From: Branchiostoma floridae
Taxonomy: Eukaryota > Chordata > Leptocardii > Amphioxiformes > Branchiostomatidae
Assembly: GCF_000003815.2 (NCBI RefSeq)
Contig: NC_049992.1
Span: 15,487,002 to 15,551,001 of the forward strand
Direction: 5' to 3'
DNA length: 64,000 nucleotides
In this document: positions 1 through 10,713 of the stretch, in pieces
Layout: each line of letters starts with the position of its first letter
Numbering within the stretch: position 1 is the stretch's first letter
Made by a program: the position numbers and the translations under genes
The notes under the pieces: generated by a model
Database searches by the model: none
The model's input: only the letters and a program-made list of their open reading frames with translations
Told to the model about the DNA's origin: nothing

Positions 1-1200
1 CAACTTATTTCCTGCACTCTTCCACCATGTTTCTTTCGAACAAAGCATGTTTCTTTCTTCACCCATAGATGTGAAGAAAGGCTTTTGACACCAATTGTCT
101 TTTCCATCTGTTTCCCGAAGATGGTTCCCAGATTACATAGAGTTGATGTGGGATGCCCACTTCCTTTGAAACTGATACTACAAGAAAAGATAACGAGAAC
201 AAAGAGAGTCCTTATCATAGTATTATATTTCAATCTTCTAACCTGTATGTGGAGATGAGTGAGATATGAATGTGTTGTACTGGCCTGTTGGTTTGTACAG
301 AGCAATGACAATACAACAAGAAGTCCCCCAGGCTCATAAGTGTAGCATCTTGCACCTGTTGCAACTCTCATAGATGAAGGTAAATGGAAACAACTTCAAG
401 AAACATGGTGTATGACATATGCTTATTGAAAGAAAATAAAACGATTGACTGAAAATTTCAGAGTCAAGAGTGTTGGGAATTGCCACATTTTCTTGTGAGA
501 TGTAGCTAAGAAACAGCAGTGTCTACATCTGAATTATCCCTCATTGAAAAGAAGAATGAAAAGCTCCAACCTCTAAGCCTCGAGGGTTGTTTTAAAGCTA
601 AGCAAAAACAATGGCTCTGAAATCAAACCCCGACTTACTTCCAGTTGGCGACTTTTAATCAACTTATCAAACCAAAATTATGATACAAATACTGGCAAGA
701 AGTTAGAGATTCCTATCCTTTATCTCTACATGTTTGAAAAAGGTTTGTGGCAAGTTGAAGCTGAGAGGGAATTGTGTAGAATAAAAAACATTTGTCAATT
801 AATGTAGGGGCAAAACAAACATAATTCATCATGTCTCAGAGTTTGACATGTTAATTGGGCAGCAAAATGTGCTGCAAATAAAAGTCTGGTACTGCCAAGC
901 CCCCAGGTAGTGACTGACATGCATGCACACATTCCACAAGATCTGTTCAAGTCGGTGAGCAATTATATGCAACCAACATAAATGTACCTCAGATACCAAA
1001 ATGAAATATAAAATTACATAACAAAGTCAGTGATGGAAGAGAAGACTGGTCCTTGTGGGTTTGAGACATCCATTCTAATAATTGCCAATGACAAGGAAAT
1101 ATCAGACAAGAGTAACTGTTTAACAAGCTTGAGTTGAGACTCACAACAGTTGGTATAGTGGGGTCAGTATAGGAAAGCAATTTCACAACTAACATATAAA
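1..1200. other. Gene-free AT-rich DNA
   Basis: I see no coding exon, RNA gene or clear repeat here. Reading frames are short and broken in all six frames. Confidence 0.5.
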
Positions 1201-1864
1201 GCTAGTTCACCTTTACCCGTGGGGTAACCTATATGCGTTGTATCCTTGCTACCAGACTACGCCTTGGCTGGTGTCAGCTCAACTCAACGTTGGCCAAGTT
1301 CAACATCACAACCCGGAGCTGTGCTTGTGGTGCTACGTCCGAGACGGTTGCACACTTTCTACTTCACTGTCCTCTGCACACGGCTGCACGACAAACGTTA
1401 GCTGCTACAGTGCACCAACTTATCGGCCAGTCTCTCTCAACCGGAGTTCTCCTGGTCATAACTTTGCTACAAATTAAACCAAAAACTCTCAGATGCTCTG
1501 CATTCATTTTTAACATCAACAAACCGATTTACAGCACCTTCCATCTATACTCCTCATAGCTTATGTAGCTTATGTGGCCCATTCTGTGCATATGTGTAAT
1601 TTAGATTTGTTTGTTTGTTGTATCTTTGTGGGTCAGCCGTCATCAGCTTACATAGCCTGCCTAGGCTGGCCCAGTGTAATGATTTGTTGTCATTTTCAAT
1701 AAATAAATGCGTTGTATTTAAAAATAGGGTATCAAGGAATATCAAGACGACGGGCCTTGCAATATTTTGAAAATAACTTCAATGCTTAAACTTGATATCC
1801 CTAAATGCCCTGTTTTAAAAACAACAGATATGGGTTACCTTGCGGATAAAGGTGAACTAAGCGT
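1201..1864. mobile_element. Palindromic MITE (TAACGCTAGTTCACC family), split by a LINE
   Basis: The left arm (from 1201, GCTAGTTCACCTTTACCCG) and the right arm (1718-1864, ending GGATAAAGGTGAACTAAGCG) belong to the palindromic family that recurs at 2659, 15084, 17464, 20571, 22163 and 27751. The arms would be contiguous except for a 463-bp LINE fragment at 1244-1706. Only ends and internal palindrome are seen; no transposase is encoded, so this is a non-autonomous DNA element. The superfamily is not assigned. Confidence 0.8.
1244..1706 (+). mobile_element. 5'-truncated LINE: ORF2 C-terminus and 3' UTR
   Basis: The reading frame up to the stop at 1557-1559 encodes the Cys/His-rich tail seen at the end of many non-LTR retrotransposon ORF2 proteins (CACGATSETVAHFLLHC, with spaced C..C..H..C). 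A 3' UTR follows and ends in an AATAAATAAA tail. The insert is flanked by an 11-bp target duplication ATGCGTTGTAT (1233-1243 and 1707-1717). The 5' end is missing, as is usual for target-primed insertion. The exact clade is not assigned. Confidence 0.85.
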
Positions 1865-2429
1865 TAAACACTCAAGTCAGCAGGTATATGTAAAAGTTGA
1901 CCAGCCAATTCTACCTTAACTAAGTTATTGTGACAGCTCCGAAAATGATGACAGAAGACATAATGCATCACCTCATTACTCCATTTCGCTCGGAGATATT
2001 TACACTAGAACAAAATGGCACAACAGGTCAGACATATACTGTCGCCAGACAATGGATGGGACTTTTACAATAGAAAGGGTTAACAAATGGGTCAAACTAC
2101 CATCAATGTCTACTGATGATAGCATGCACTTAAGTTGGAACGAAGACATTATACAAGCCATTATATCTATATAATGTGTTTGGTTGAAAGGAATAATACT
2201 TCATATACATTGTAGGCCTTTTCTTCAGCAGATTAGGGATGACAAATTGAATACTGTGCTAAAACAACAAAGTTGGTTTACGTAGCCCAATATATGCTAC
2301 ATGATCTGACTAACACAATCACCCAGCATTTTACCAAACATTTCTTCTTCTTCTTTCGTTTTGAGGCTACCAACTTCAACTTGCTGAAGATCTTTGTAGC
2401 CTATATATTCATTTTTCACTTAAGTGAAG

Positions 2430-2541
2430 TGGGGAAAGTCGTGTAAAGTGACTTTCCCAAGGGCACAAGATCGGCGGGGTTCGAACTCAGGACCTTCTGG
2501 ACCTGAGTCAAGCATGCTGCCGATTGCGCCACACGGTCCCA
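2430..2541 (-). mobile_element. tRNA-derived SINE
   Basis: On the minus strand there is a tRNA-like head with an A box TGGCGCAATCGG (2521-2532) and a B box GAGTTCGAACCCC (2476-2488). It is followed by a GTGCCCTTGGGAAAGTCACTT-type body (2443-2465). The acceptor stem does not pair well, so this is a SINE and not a working tRNA gene. Confidence 0.7.
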
Positions 2542-2658
2542 CACGTTTTGTTCGTATGACATTACTCTGGCTTTGACAAAGAGAGGAAGACCATGAAATG
2601 ACCATTAAATCAAAAGGCAGCACAAGTAGATGTAAACTTTGTGACTCAACTGTTTGTT

Positions 2659-3700
2659 CACCTTTATCCACAGGGTAACCTACAAGGGGTATAACATCCA
2701 TTGGCATAATACCGGCAGGTTTACTGCAATTTCTCAAGCAATACTAATTTGGCAAATGCTCAACGCATCATTTTCTCCAGTTACATGTTGCTGTTACAGC
2801 TTACCTTTGCCACTTCTGCCGTGTATCTTTTTTTGTCTCTCTTGTCCTGCTAAAAACATAATATCGTAATTGGAACACACCGCGGAATTGCACGGAGAAC
2901 GGGCGCGTGGTTGGAAGGGGGTGCAATAATAATACAAATCTTGCGATGAACGTGATAGTGTGTTCGTCCCACGACGAGCTCGCCTGCCCTGAAAATGATC
3001 TGAAAACTATTGGCCTTGTTACCTCCATGAAAAAATGGAGGTATAGTTAGTTTTGAGTGTGTCTGTGTGTGTGTTTGTGTGTGTGTTTGTGTGTGTGTCT
3101 GTGTGTCCGCATATTTGTGGTCAACATAACTTGAGAACCTCTTGATGGACTACGATGATATTTGGTATGTAGGTAGGGGTTGGGAAGACGAAGGTCAAGG
3201 TCAATTTTGGGCCCCCTGGTGTGTGGCCTTGGTACTGCAGCGCAACTTCTGGTTTTGCCATCTCGGTGTTCTGAACATGCTATGGTCAAGATTTTTGAGT
3301 ATTAGATAGCTCTTGTGCTCAGGAAAAAATTACGTAAGTTTGGGCCCTCTAGCGTCTAGTTTGGGGATAGCAGGGGCATTTTAGAATGCACTGTAATCGA
3401 AAGCCTTTTTGAAAATGTGTGAAATACGTGGATGTCTGAAGTGTGCATACCTCGGAAATTACTGTTGCTGCGCTAGTGGATCACCGAAAATTTATCGTTT
3501 ATGTCATTTACCGGTATAAGTATTACTGCCGGTATTATGCCAATGGATGTTAGCCATGTTTTTAAAACATGGTATTCAGGGATATCAAGTTGACAGACTG
3601 TGGTTTCTGCAATATTTTGAAAATACTGTAATTTGAAACCATCGTCTGTCGACTTGATGTCCATAAGTATCCTGTTTTCAAAAATGACAGATATGGGTTG
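2659..3700. mobile_element. Rearranged copy of the palindromic MITE family with widely separated arms
   Basis: The left arm starts at about 2659 (GTTCACCTTTATCC...). A perfect 26-bp inverted repeat links 2693-2718 with 3526-3551. The right half (3552-3700) carries the family core (GATATCAAG...CTTGAT) but lacks the terminal GGATAAAGGTGAAC. Between the arms are unrelated sequence and a GT-rich interspersed repeat (3018-3290), so this may be an expanded copy or one later invaded. Confidence 0.6.
3018..3290 (+). repeat. Interspersed repeat with GT-rich head, GATATTTGGTATGT core
   Basis: A short (GT)n/TTTGTGTG tract (about 3056-3108) is followed by a body containing GATGATATTTGGTATGTAGG and GGGAAGACGAAGGTCAAGGT, ending near CTTGGTACTGCAGC. 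The same body occurs in reverse at 42930-43150. A diverged relative lies in 24960-25560, and a weak one at 11955-12090. No protein is encoded. It behaves as a dispersed repeat of unknown class. Confidence 0.65.
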
Positions 3701-6086
3701 AAGGCAAACTTTAATAGCATGTGCATCTGAAATAGAGGCTGTTTATATATGTTCACTTCGACCATAAGTAGAGCAATCAAATTGAAAAATCGTACAGGAG
3801 AGCAAGAAATCAAAAGACAAATTGATCATTTCATACTTCATCTAAAATGGAGGCATAAATATATAAAAATCATAAGGAAGAGCATTAAAAAAAAATGAAA
3901 ATACAATCAACAGACATTAATAGACCATTATGCTTTGTCTGAAATGGAGGCATACACTGTATAATAATGTAATGGCCATGTTCACTTTACCATGACTTAA
4001 GAGACAGCGACCACTGTGGAGATGACACCTGTACACACCCAGCAGACACTGACTGATCTCTGAGGCCCTGACTCCATCGCCCTACACCCACATATCAGCA
4101 GACAACACACAAAGGCCAGTATTGTCAATGCCACCGGATCTGACATTTTCCTAAACACAGGTGTACATACTACATGTCAGCAGAACGAAGAGACTTGAAG
4201 CATCATGGCTTGAATCAATCAATGATCACTCAAGTGGTGAAGTCATTAGTGTCAAGAACAACCGCACACTATCCTAATAACCTTTGACCACACACTGGTA
4301 CCTCAGATTCTAGGTGTTATCTAGTCTCTAAGCAGACGTGCCAGCTGGATGAAAAAAAGAAAAGAATTGGGCCAGAAGGCAGATTATGTTTACTGCAAGC
4401 TCTGTCATTATGTTCAGCCAATTGTTTAGAAGTACATCTTTCACATACATGTGGATTTGGCAGGAATTTGCCAGCAAGAAAAAGTTGGTGTTCTCACTTG
4501 GGTCTACTTCCCTTTAAGCAAAATCTCGTCAAGGACAAATTAATAAAGGATATAGCTTTTGCTCACAGAAGTCCATCACTTTTGAAAAGTGAACTACCGG
4601 TATCATTATCTTGATCACGTCATCGCACTTAAGGCAGAAGAAAGACAACAGTGATAGTCCCATCATTCCTGTGATCCACCTTGATCTCTCTCACCTTGGC
4701 AGTTAAGCCAGGTAAGCTTCCAGAAGGTCAGATGTGTCCAGATAATACCTTTCCCCCGCAGTGGTCATTTCTTACCGTGACATCTTTACGTGTGTCAGAC
4801 ACTAAGCAGTGTAACTGGGAAGCCGCAAGGGTTTATGGAAAACAAAGGGAGGGGGAGAACATGATGGGATTGTCCTTGAGTCCGCCATCTTGGGCAACAC
4901 TGCAAGGACACATGAATATACATGATAGTATAAATGACTGTGTAATTGAAAACAAGCAATTAGGCATGCATGACAATTTGGAATATTCTCAACTTGAAGA
5001 ATTGTGCAATATATACAAGGTAGTGATTTTGTCAAGACTCTTCAAATTTCAGGTAAATGCGACGACCTGTCATTTGGCCTGACCCTTAAATGCAGATGTT
5101 CACTGACAGGTGCATAAAGAGGGCTTAAAACAAGGATCATCCTAGATGACACTAAAATCCTGTCTACTGTCCTGTTGCTAAACAAATATTATGACATGAA
5201 TGACAGAAATTACATTTTGTCTATCTTCTAAGCTTCCAATGTCAGAGCAAGTACGATAAATTTGAAGTAGATTTTATATCCGTATAACCTTATATGAACT
5301 AAAAACACACAATACACATCTAGCATTAGTGTTTCTTCCTTATTTGCTTTTAAAGAGTGACAAAAATTGTTTTAACTGACACAGAGAAATCAGAACCATT
5401 GTTTTTCAGGCTTAACAGGAATGTTATTGAGTGTAATTGTAGAAACGAAGTACATAACAGCAATAAATGCTTGTGCTATTTACCACCATCACTGAGAGAT
5501 TGTATGTTGAATGTGTGCCAATACTCCAAGCTTATGTTTAATTGAACAAAGCTTTCTATTGTTCGACCACACAATTGCAGTACACTGCCAGACATTGATT
5601 TTTATGGACAGTGATCAGGAGAGGGAAGGGCTTATATGGTGCACCCAGTCAAGACACAGCCTACAGGACAGGTATGTCGCAGGAGAGACCATCCCATTGT
5701 TCTCACCTGGGTGGGACCTCAGGTGGTTTTCTCCAAGGTCACAAAGGTCAGATCTTAATGACAGAGAAAAGTAAACAGACCCTTAACCCCTCCTCACCCC
5801 TCTGTCAGCTCTCACTTTTATCTTAAGTCACGATCTAACATTCTAATGTGTCTTCAATAGGGGTTTTCTTCAGTAATCAGGTCACAATATTCAAATGTCA
5901 CCTTGATGAATCCTAACATTTCACTGTTCTGATGCATTCATGTTCTAAATTGTCCCTCGGGAGCTTTACCTAGATAAGGGTTAATGCCTTCTTCACAGCC
6001 AAGCTCTATTTATGATCAGGTAAACTGATATGCCAGAATGCCACTTTGAATTCATGCCTTCAGGAGGAATTGACTAGAATAGACGT
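3701..6086. other. Gene-free stretch
   Basis: There are only short reading frames here. The longest plus-strand frame (4681-5082) has no splice logic and no recognisable domain. I see nothing further. Confidence 0.4.
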
Positions 6087-6258
6087 GCCATTCAAAATTA
6101 ATCTCCAAACAGATCCTACCGTAGGCTTAGCATACAGGATCTCACACACTCCGGTAGCCAAACACACTCCTAGGCCGCGGATGGGCTCACTCCTCTGGCA
6201 GCTTTTGATACTATCTTTTGCTACCGTAGGATCTGCTTGGAGATTAATTCAAAATTGC
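6087..6258. mobile_element. MITE with ~38-bp terminal inverted repeats (CTCCAAGCAGATC family)
   Basis: Positions 6087-6125 and 6221-6258 are inverted copies with a few mismatches, both reading AATCTCCAA(A/G)CAGATCCTAC from the outside in. The same terminal motif, CTCCAAGCAGATG, occurs at 25916 and at about 28240. There is no coding capacity. Confidence 0.75.
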
Positions 6259-8077
6259 ATTTCCATTTCCAATTGACCTGCCAACAAACAATGAAAACAT
6301 GAAACGAATACCCTAAATCTCTCACATTAGGCCAAAGCTGAGTTGGTTTCCTGAGAAAAGAATCATTTTAAGCACATGTACAATTTTCATTTGTGTAAGA
6401 GTGATTAAATTTATGCCTCACCAGAAGTTCTTACATTCAAAGTTACTCACTTTTATACCACATATTCTTTCAGTCAACCTGCAGGCAATTTGTCGTTACA
6501 CAGAAAATGAAGCATTTGAAATATGAAGTCTTCTCCTGGCAGAATGTAAACAAACTGCAGCAAAACTTGCTTTCTAGAATGTAAAATGCGAAACATATTA
6601 AAGACACAAGACCAAGTTTCCCTCAAAGTGATAGATGGTGTGAACTTTAAAACATAAATCATTCTCTCTTTCTTAAGGCTATCATGATTGTAAAAGAATG
6701 AAGTACAATCTATGGAATGATCTAAGCACCTACCCAGGCATTCACACCTTTATCTTCCCATCTGCACAAAACTCATCTGTGTACAATACAACACTGTTGT
6801 GTACAATATTGGTGGGACACATTACAGAAATGTAAACAAGCATCAACCGTCGATGATACAACTTTAAGAAGCAAACAAAGGCATAAGAATCTGCCATTTA
6901 AGTTAAGTTTCAATGCACTACACTCCACATGATTCCATCTACAGTACATTCTTAAGCAGCAGAAATATTTGTAAGTTGCCTTAGGACATATCTTGTCTAT
7001 TTGTGACACTGAACAGGTCCATGATATCACTGGTACTGCAAAACTTAAAGATAAGCTCAAAAGTATAGTATAATCCATGTAAAATGTAAACGTTCTATAC
7101 AAGCGTCACTTGAAGTGACAGAGAGGTTACTTTGTGAATCATTAGTTCATGATTATGTCCAGGACAGCTGGTACGTAGTGAAACATAACCGAAGATAAGG
7201 ATCGCAGCACTGATTCATGTCATTATTACATCCGCCTTCCCTTTCCTTTGTTCTTTATGGAGGTTTGTGAATACATAACATACAACTGTTCACTGTGAAG
7301 TCAAAGGTGTTTCAACACTGTGTTGTACATGTGCTATGCTGTCATCAATTTCATCTCAAAATAGTACAAAACCAACAAGAAGAAAGTGTCTTGTTCTCTA
7401 TCTAAATGCACATTTTTAACCATATGGCAACTCCCCCTCTAAATTGGACCTTTATCACAGATGATTTAACAAACGGCGCATGAAGAGAAAGTTTTGCATG
7501 GCATTGTTGTTTTGCATTCATTCAAAAATCAAGATATATCTATTGATGACTTTGTATTGTATATATCAATGTTCAGTTCCAATTAAATGTCAGAAATGAG
7601 CTTTGCCTCAGATCAACAACAAAAGCAGGCTCAATTTGCAAATTCCATTTGTGTCTAACAAGGTTTCTCTTGTGAACACTCAAGGTTTCATCATTTCTTG
7701 AATAGATTACCTAAATTGTATCATTTTAAACTAAAAGTACCGTTAAGACCACACATTATGTTTTCTTAAAGTAAATTTACTGAAAACCTTGACCGCTAGT
7801 ACTAGTAGACTCTTTTCTTTACATTCTGACACCGATACTAAGAGAGTTGCATTCATTGTAATGTATCATTTCTGAAATGTACATGCTTTCAAAAATGCAA
7901 AATTATGTGATGTTTGACCATGGGGTCTCAGAGTATTGAGCTTTTATTAATATATTCAGAAATTCAGACACTATCCAAGTTGAAATCAATGGGGAACAGG
8001 TAAACTTTACTCAGACTTAAACACACACTGTGTTCAAACATTTCAGAGCTTCACTTTTTGTGTTCAGACGTGGCTAC
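6259..8077. other. Gene-free stretch, possible 3' UTR at the right end
   Basis: No coding exon is seen. On the minus strand an AATAAA lies near 7943, about 130 bases downstream of the possible terminal exon at 8078-8250, and could be its polyadenylation signal. Confidence 0.35.
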
Positions 8078-8250
8078 TTAAGAATTCATCAAATTTTTCC
8101 GCTCCATTAGAGCTTGAGGGTTACAAAGAATCTGCGTTAGTGCTGCTGCATCCCGGGACCGAGAACAAAGCTCTTGCCGCCACGTGCCGGCGACACGCAC
8201 CTCACAGATAACAAGCCTCCGACAGGTACAATACTGATTACATTTCAGCC
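8078..8250 (-). CDS. Possible last exon of an unrecognised minus-strand gene
   Basis: A strong 3' splice site (pyrimidine-rich tract ending CCTGTAG, 8251-8272) precedes a GC-richer open segment that would be read in phase 1. It encodes about 56 residues: a Cys-rich start (LKCNQYCTCRRLVICEV) and then a charged end (ALMERKNLMNS) before TAA at 8078-8080. An AATAAA follows at about 7943. The base composition stands out from the AT-rich surroundings, which supports coding. I do not recognise the protein, and no upstream exon can be joined with confidence. It could be a chance open frame. Confidence 0.35.
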
Positions 8251-10635
8251 CTACAGGATGAAGAGATAAATGGAGAGATAACATTAAGTGGGTACACGAA
8301 CACACAAACACTCAGACGTGAGCAGCTTCTGAAATGGGAACTTAGGGGGACATCTCCTTTGTCTTCCATGTTATGCTATATACAGGAACATATTTCCAAC
8401 AGATTTCACCCGAATTGGTGAGATAAGTGTAGACAGTTAACGTCTTTTGTCTAAATTTCCTAAAAACCAGAGCAAGGGTACTTATCAAAGTACTAAAGAT
8501 GTCAAAATAGATGCTTCACAAAAGTACTTCTGCTACTAGCAGTCTTTTGTCCTTTGAGTTGTAGATAAAATCAAAGAAGCAAAAAGTTAAAGACTATCTC
8601 GGACAATGACTGAATGGCTAAAGTTACAGCCTTTGTACGTAAGAGTGTAAGATATGTCAAAGCTGAAAGTTTAGCATTTTCAGTTAGAAGTGACTGAATG
8701 AACTTCCATTAGCTTACTGTACCAGTCACTAGACATTTGAAATGGAAACAGATAACAAAGGTTGCAGACTCCATTTTTCAGTTAAAACTAATAGCATCGT
8801 AATCCTGGGGACTGAAAAAGATTAACCCAGGACTACTTCAAATTCTATTTGGGGCTAAAGTCGGATTAACGTGAGTTCTGAAAATGACTGCAGGTATGGG
8901 ACCTTTTAATCACTTCTACATAATGCAATTTCCAGAGGATTTACTTTTACTTCAGCAGGAAAACACCTACAAACATAACAAACATAACGAAATCTGTAGT
9001 CACAATGGAGCAAAACTTTTCTAATGACCAACTTGCTGACTAGTTCTTATAAACATGGCAGGTCATATTCCACTTTTGGAAAACAACTGTTGATTACATT
9101 TTTGGCTAAGGGACTACGGAAAATTTAACACTATAGTGCAGTGCAGTGTTCGAAATACAGTTTAATGTCCAGTTCTAAGCAGTCAAGGTAGTGGGGGGGG
9201 GGGTAATTTTGATGCCTGTTGAACATCAAAGGTTTTGACTCTCCTCCAATCAAGTCATGACCAAAACCAACCTGTTGATTGGTTGTTCCAGAGTTCAAAC
9301 CACTAAGTTCTTTCTTTCAGAAGGGATCTGTAACAAAGCCCTTGGAACAGCTGGATAATTCATAGATTCTAACCACAAATTTAGAAACAATTATGGATCT
9401 TATCTTGAGTCTGCTATCTACCAGGATTAAGAAGACAAAGGCAGGCAAGCTGTGAATATGGAAATTAGCTAACTTCTTCCCGCTCTTTTTAATGAGCTCT
9501 CTGTCCCAAAAGAGTTTCGTTCATTCTTATGACTGCACCCATGCCAAACCATTAGGACTAGTCTAAAATTGGCATTCAAGCACCACCAACTGACCATTCC
9601 AAATTTAAAATCCAAAAGGTTGTTCATGGAAAAGTTTCAAGAAATTCAAGCAAGATGGACTTTCGTTCATTTAAAGGAAAGTTTTGAGTACTAGGGTCCA
9701 TTCTTTGACCATCCCATACCTTGAATGTCACAAAGCCAATGACAACTTATGCCGTTATCAGATACATTTCCGTAGCTTGGGTTGGTATCATCGTAGTTAG
9801 TAATTATCTACTCTCAGACCGATAGTCGCCATACAACATCCCTTGTCACAGGTGTACCATCACCTGGGCATGGGCTAAACTATCTTAACTCAATCAAGTG
9901 TTCCCCTATGCTCGTTGGACAATGTTCAATCAGCAGAAATCCTGGATTACAAACAGGGGATTAGCAGCCACATGTTGGTGATGAAATGATTAACACCGCT
10001 GTGGAAAACAATATCACAAACTGGTATGAAGAACATGATACTACAGAAAAACAACTAGGAATTTAAAACATGTTAGCAAGGGACAGGTTGATCACTTGGA
10101 GAAACACACACACACATCAGATAAGGATACAGGTGGAGAAACTCGTCATCAAATTGTCAAGGTCAAGCCTTAGATCATAACAGTACTGTAAGAAGCCTAC
10201 GAAAGGGTAAGAATCCCTAAAGAAATTCAGTCAAAGAAAGTCAGCATATAGTTCCATTACATACAGGTGGTGTAAGGAATGGATAACAAATAAGTACCTG
10301 ATCAGAACAAATCCTGTAAGTCTGATCTCTTGATCCAGGATTTTGGTAACAGATAATAGAATTCCACAACACTCCATATTTTGTAATTGGCCTTTTTTTT
10401 TACCAAAACGTGCAGTTCTAAGCTCAACAGTGAGAACAGAGTTTAATTTTTTAAACAAGTGTACCTAATGCACTAAGAGTTCAAAGAGAAGAAGTGATAT
10501 GTCATGAGCATATTTAATACTCATAAGTGAACAACTTGTTGAAAATGAATAAAAATTCTGCCAGGTGTTACAGATATGTAAATAGATAATGTTTCTTACT
10601 ACAGCAATATTGTTCAAGGCACAAGCATAACATAC
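8251..10635. other. Gene-free stretch
   Basis: This is AT-rich sequence with a poly-G run at 9191-9201. A minus-strand segment ending ATCAG|GTACTT near 10297 looks like an exon end, but no acceptor gives an open frame compatible with its neighbours. Confidence 0.35.
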
Positions 10636-10713
10636 CTCTGATTTTTCTGTTGTTTTGATAACAATGCTATAGCCACCTGTTGTTGACAAACAAATTGTGC
10701 TTCTCGCTATCAC
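10636..10713 (-). CDS. Possible 26-codon internal exon, unrecognised
   Basis: The minus strand shows AAAGCCCAG|GTG as acceptor and GAG|GTATGT as donor around exactly 78 open nucleotides, which encode VIARSTICLSTTGG followed by YSIVIKTTEKSE. Length and splice signals fit a real exon. However, its phase does not match the possible terminal exon at 8078-8250, and I cannot name a family. It may be chance. Confidence 0.2.

Noticed and set aside
4681-5082. 133-codon plus-strand ORF
   Set aside because: No domain, no splice context, no composition shift; the length is within chance for this much AT-rich sequence.
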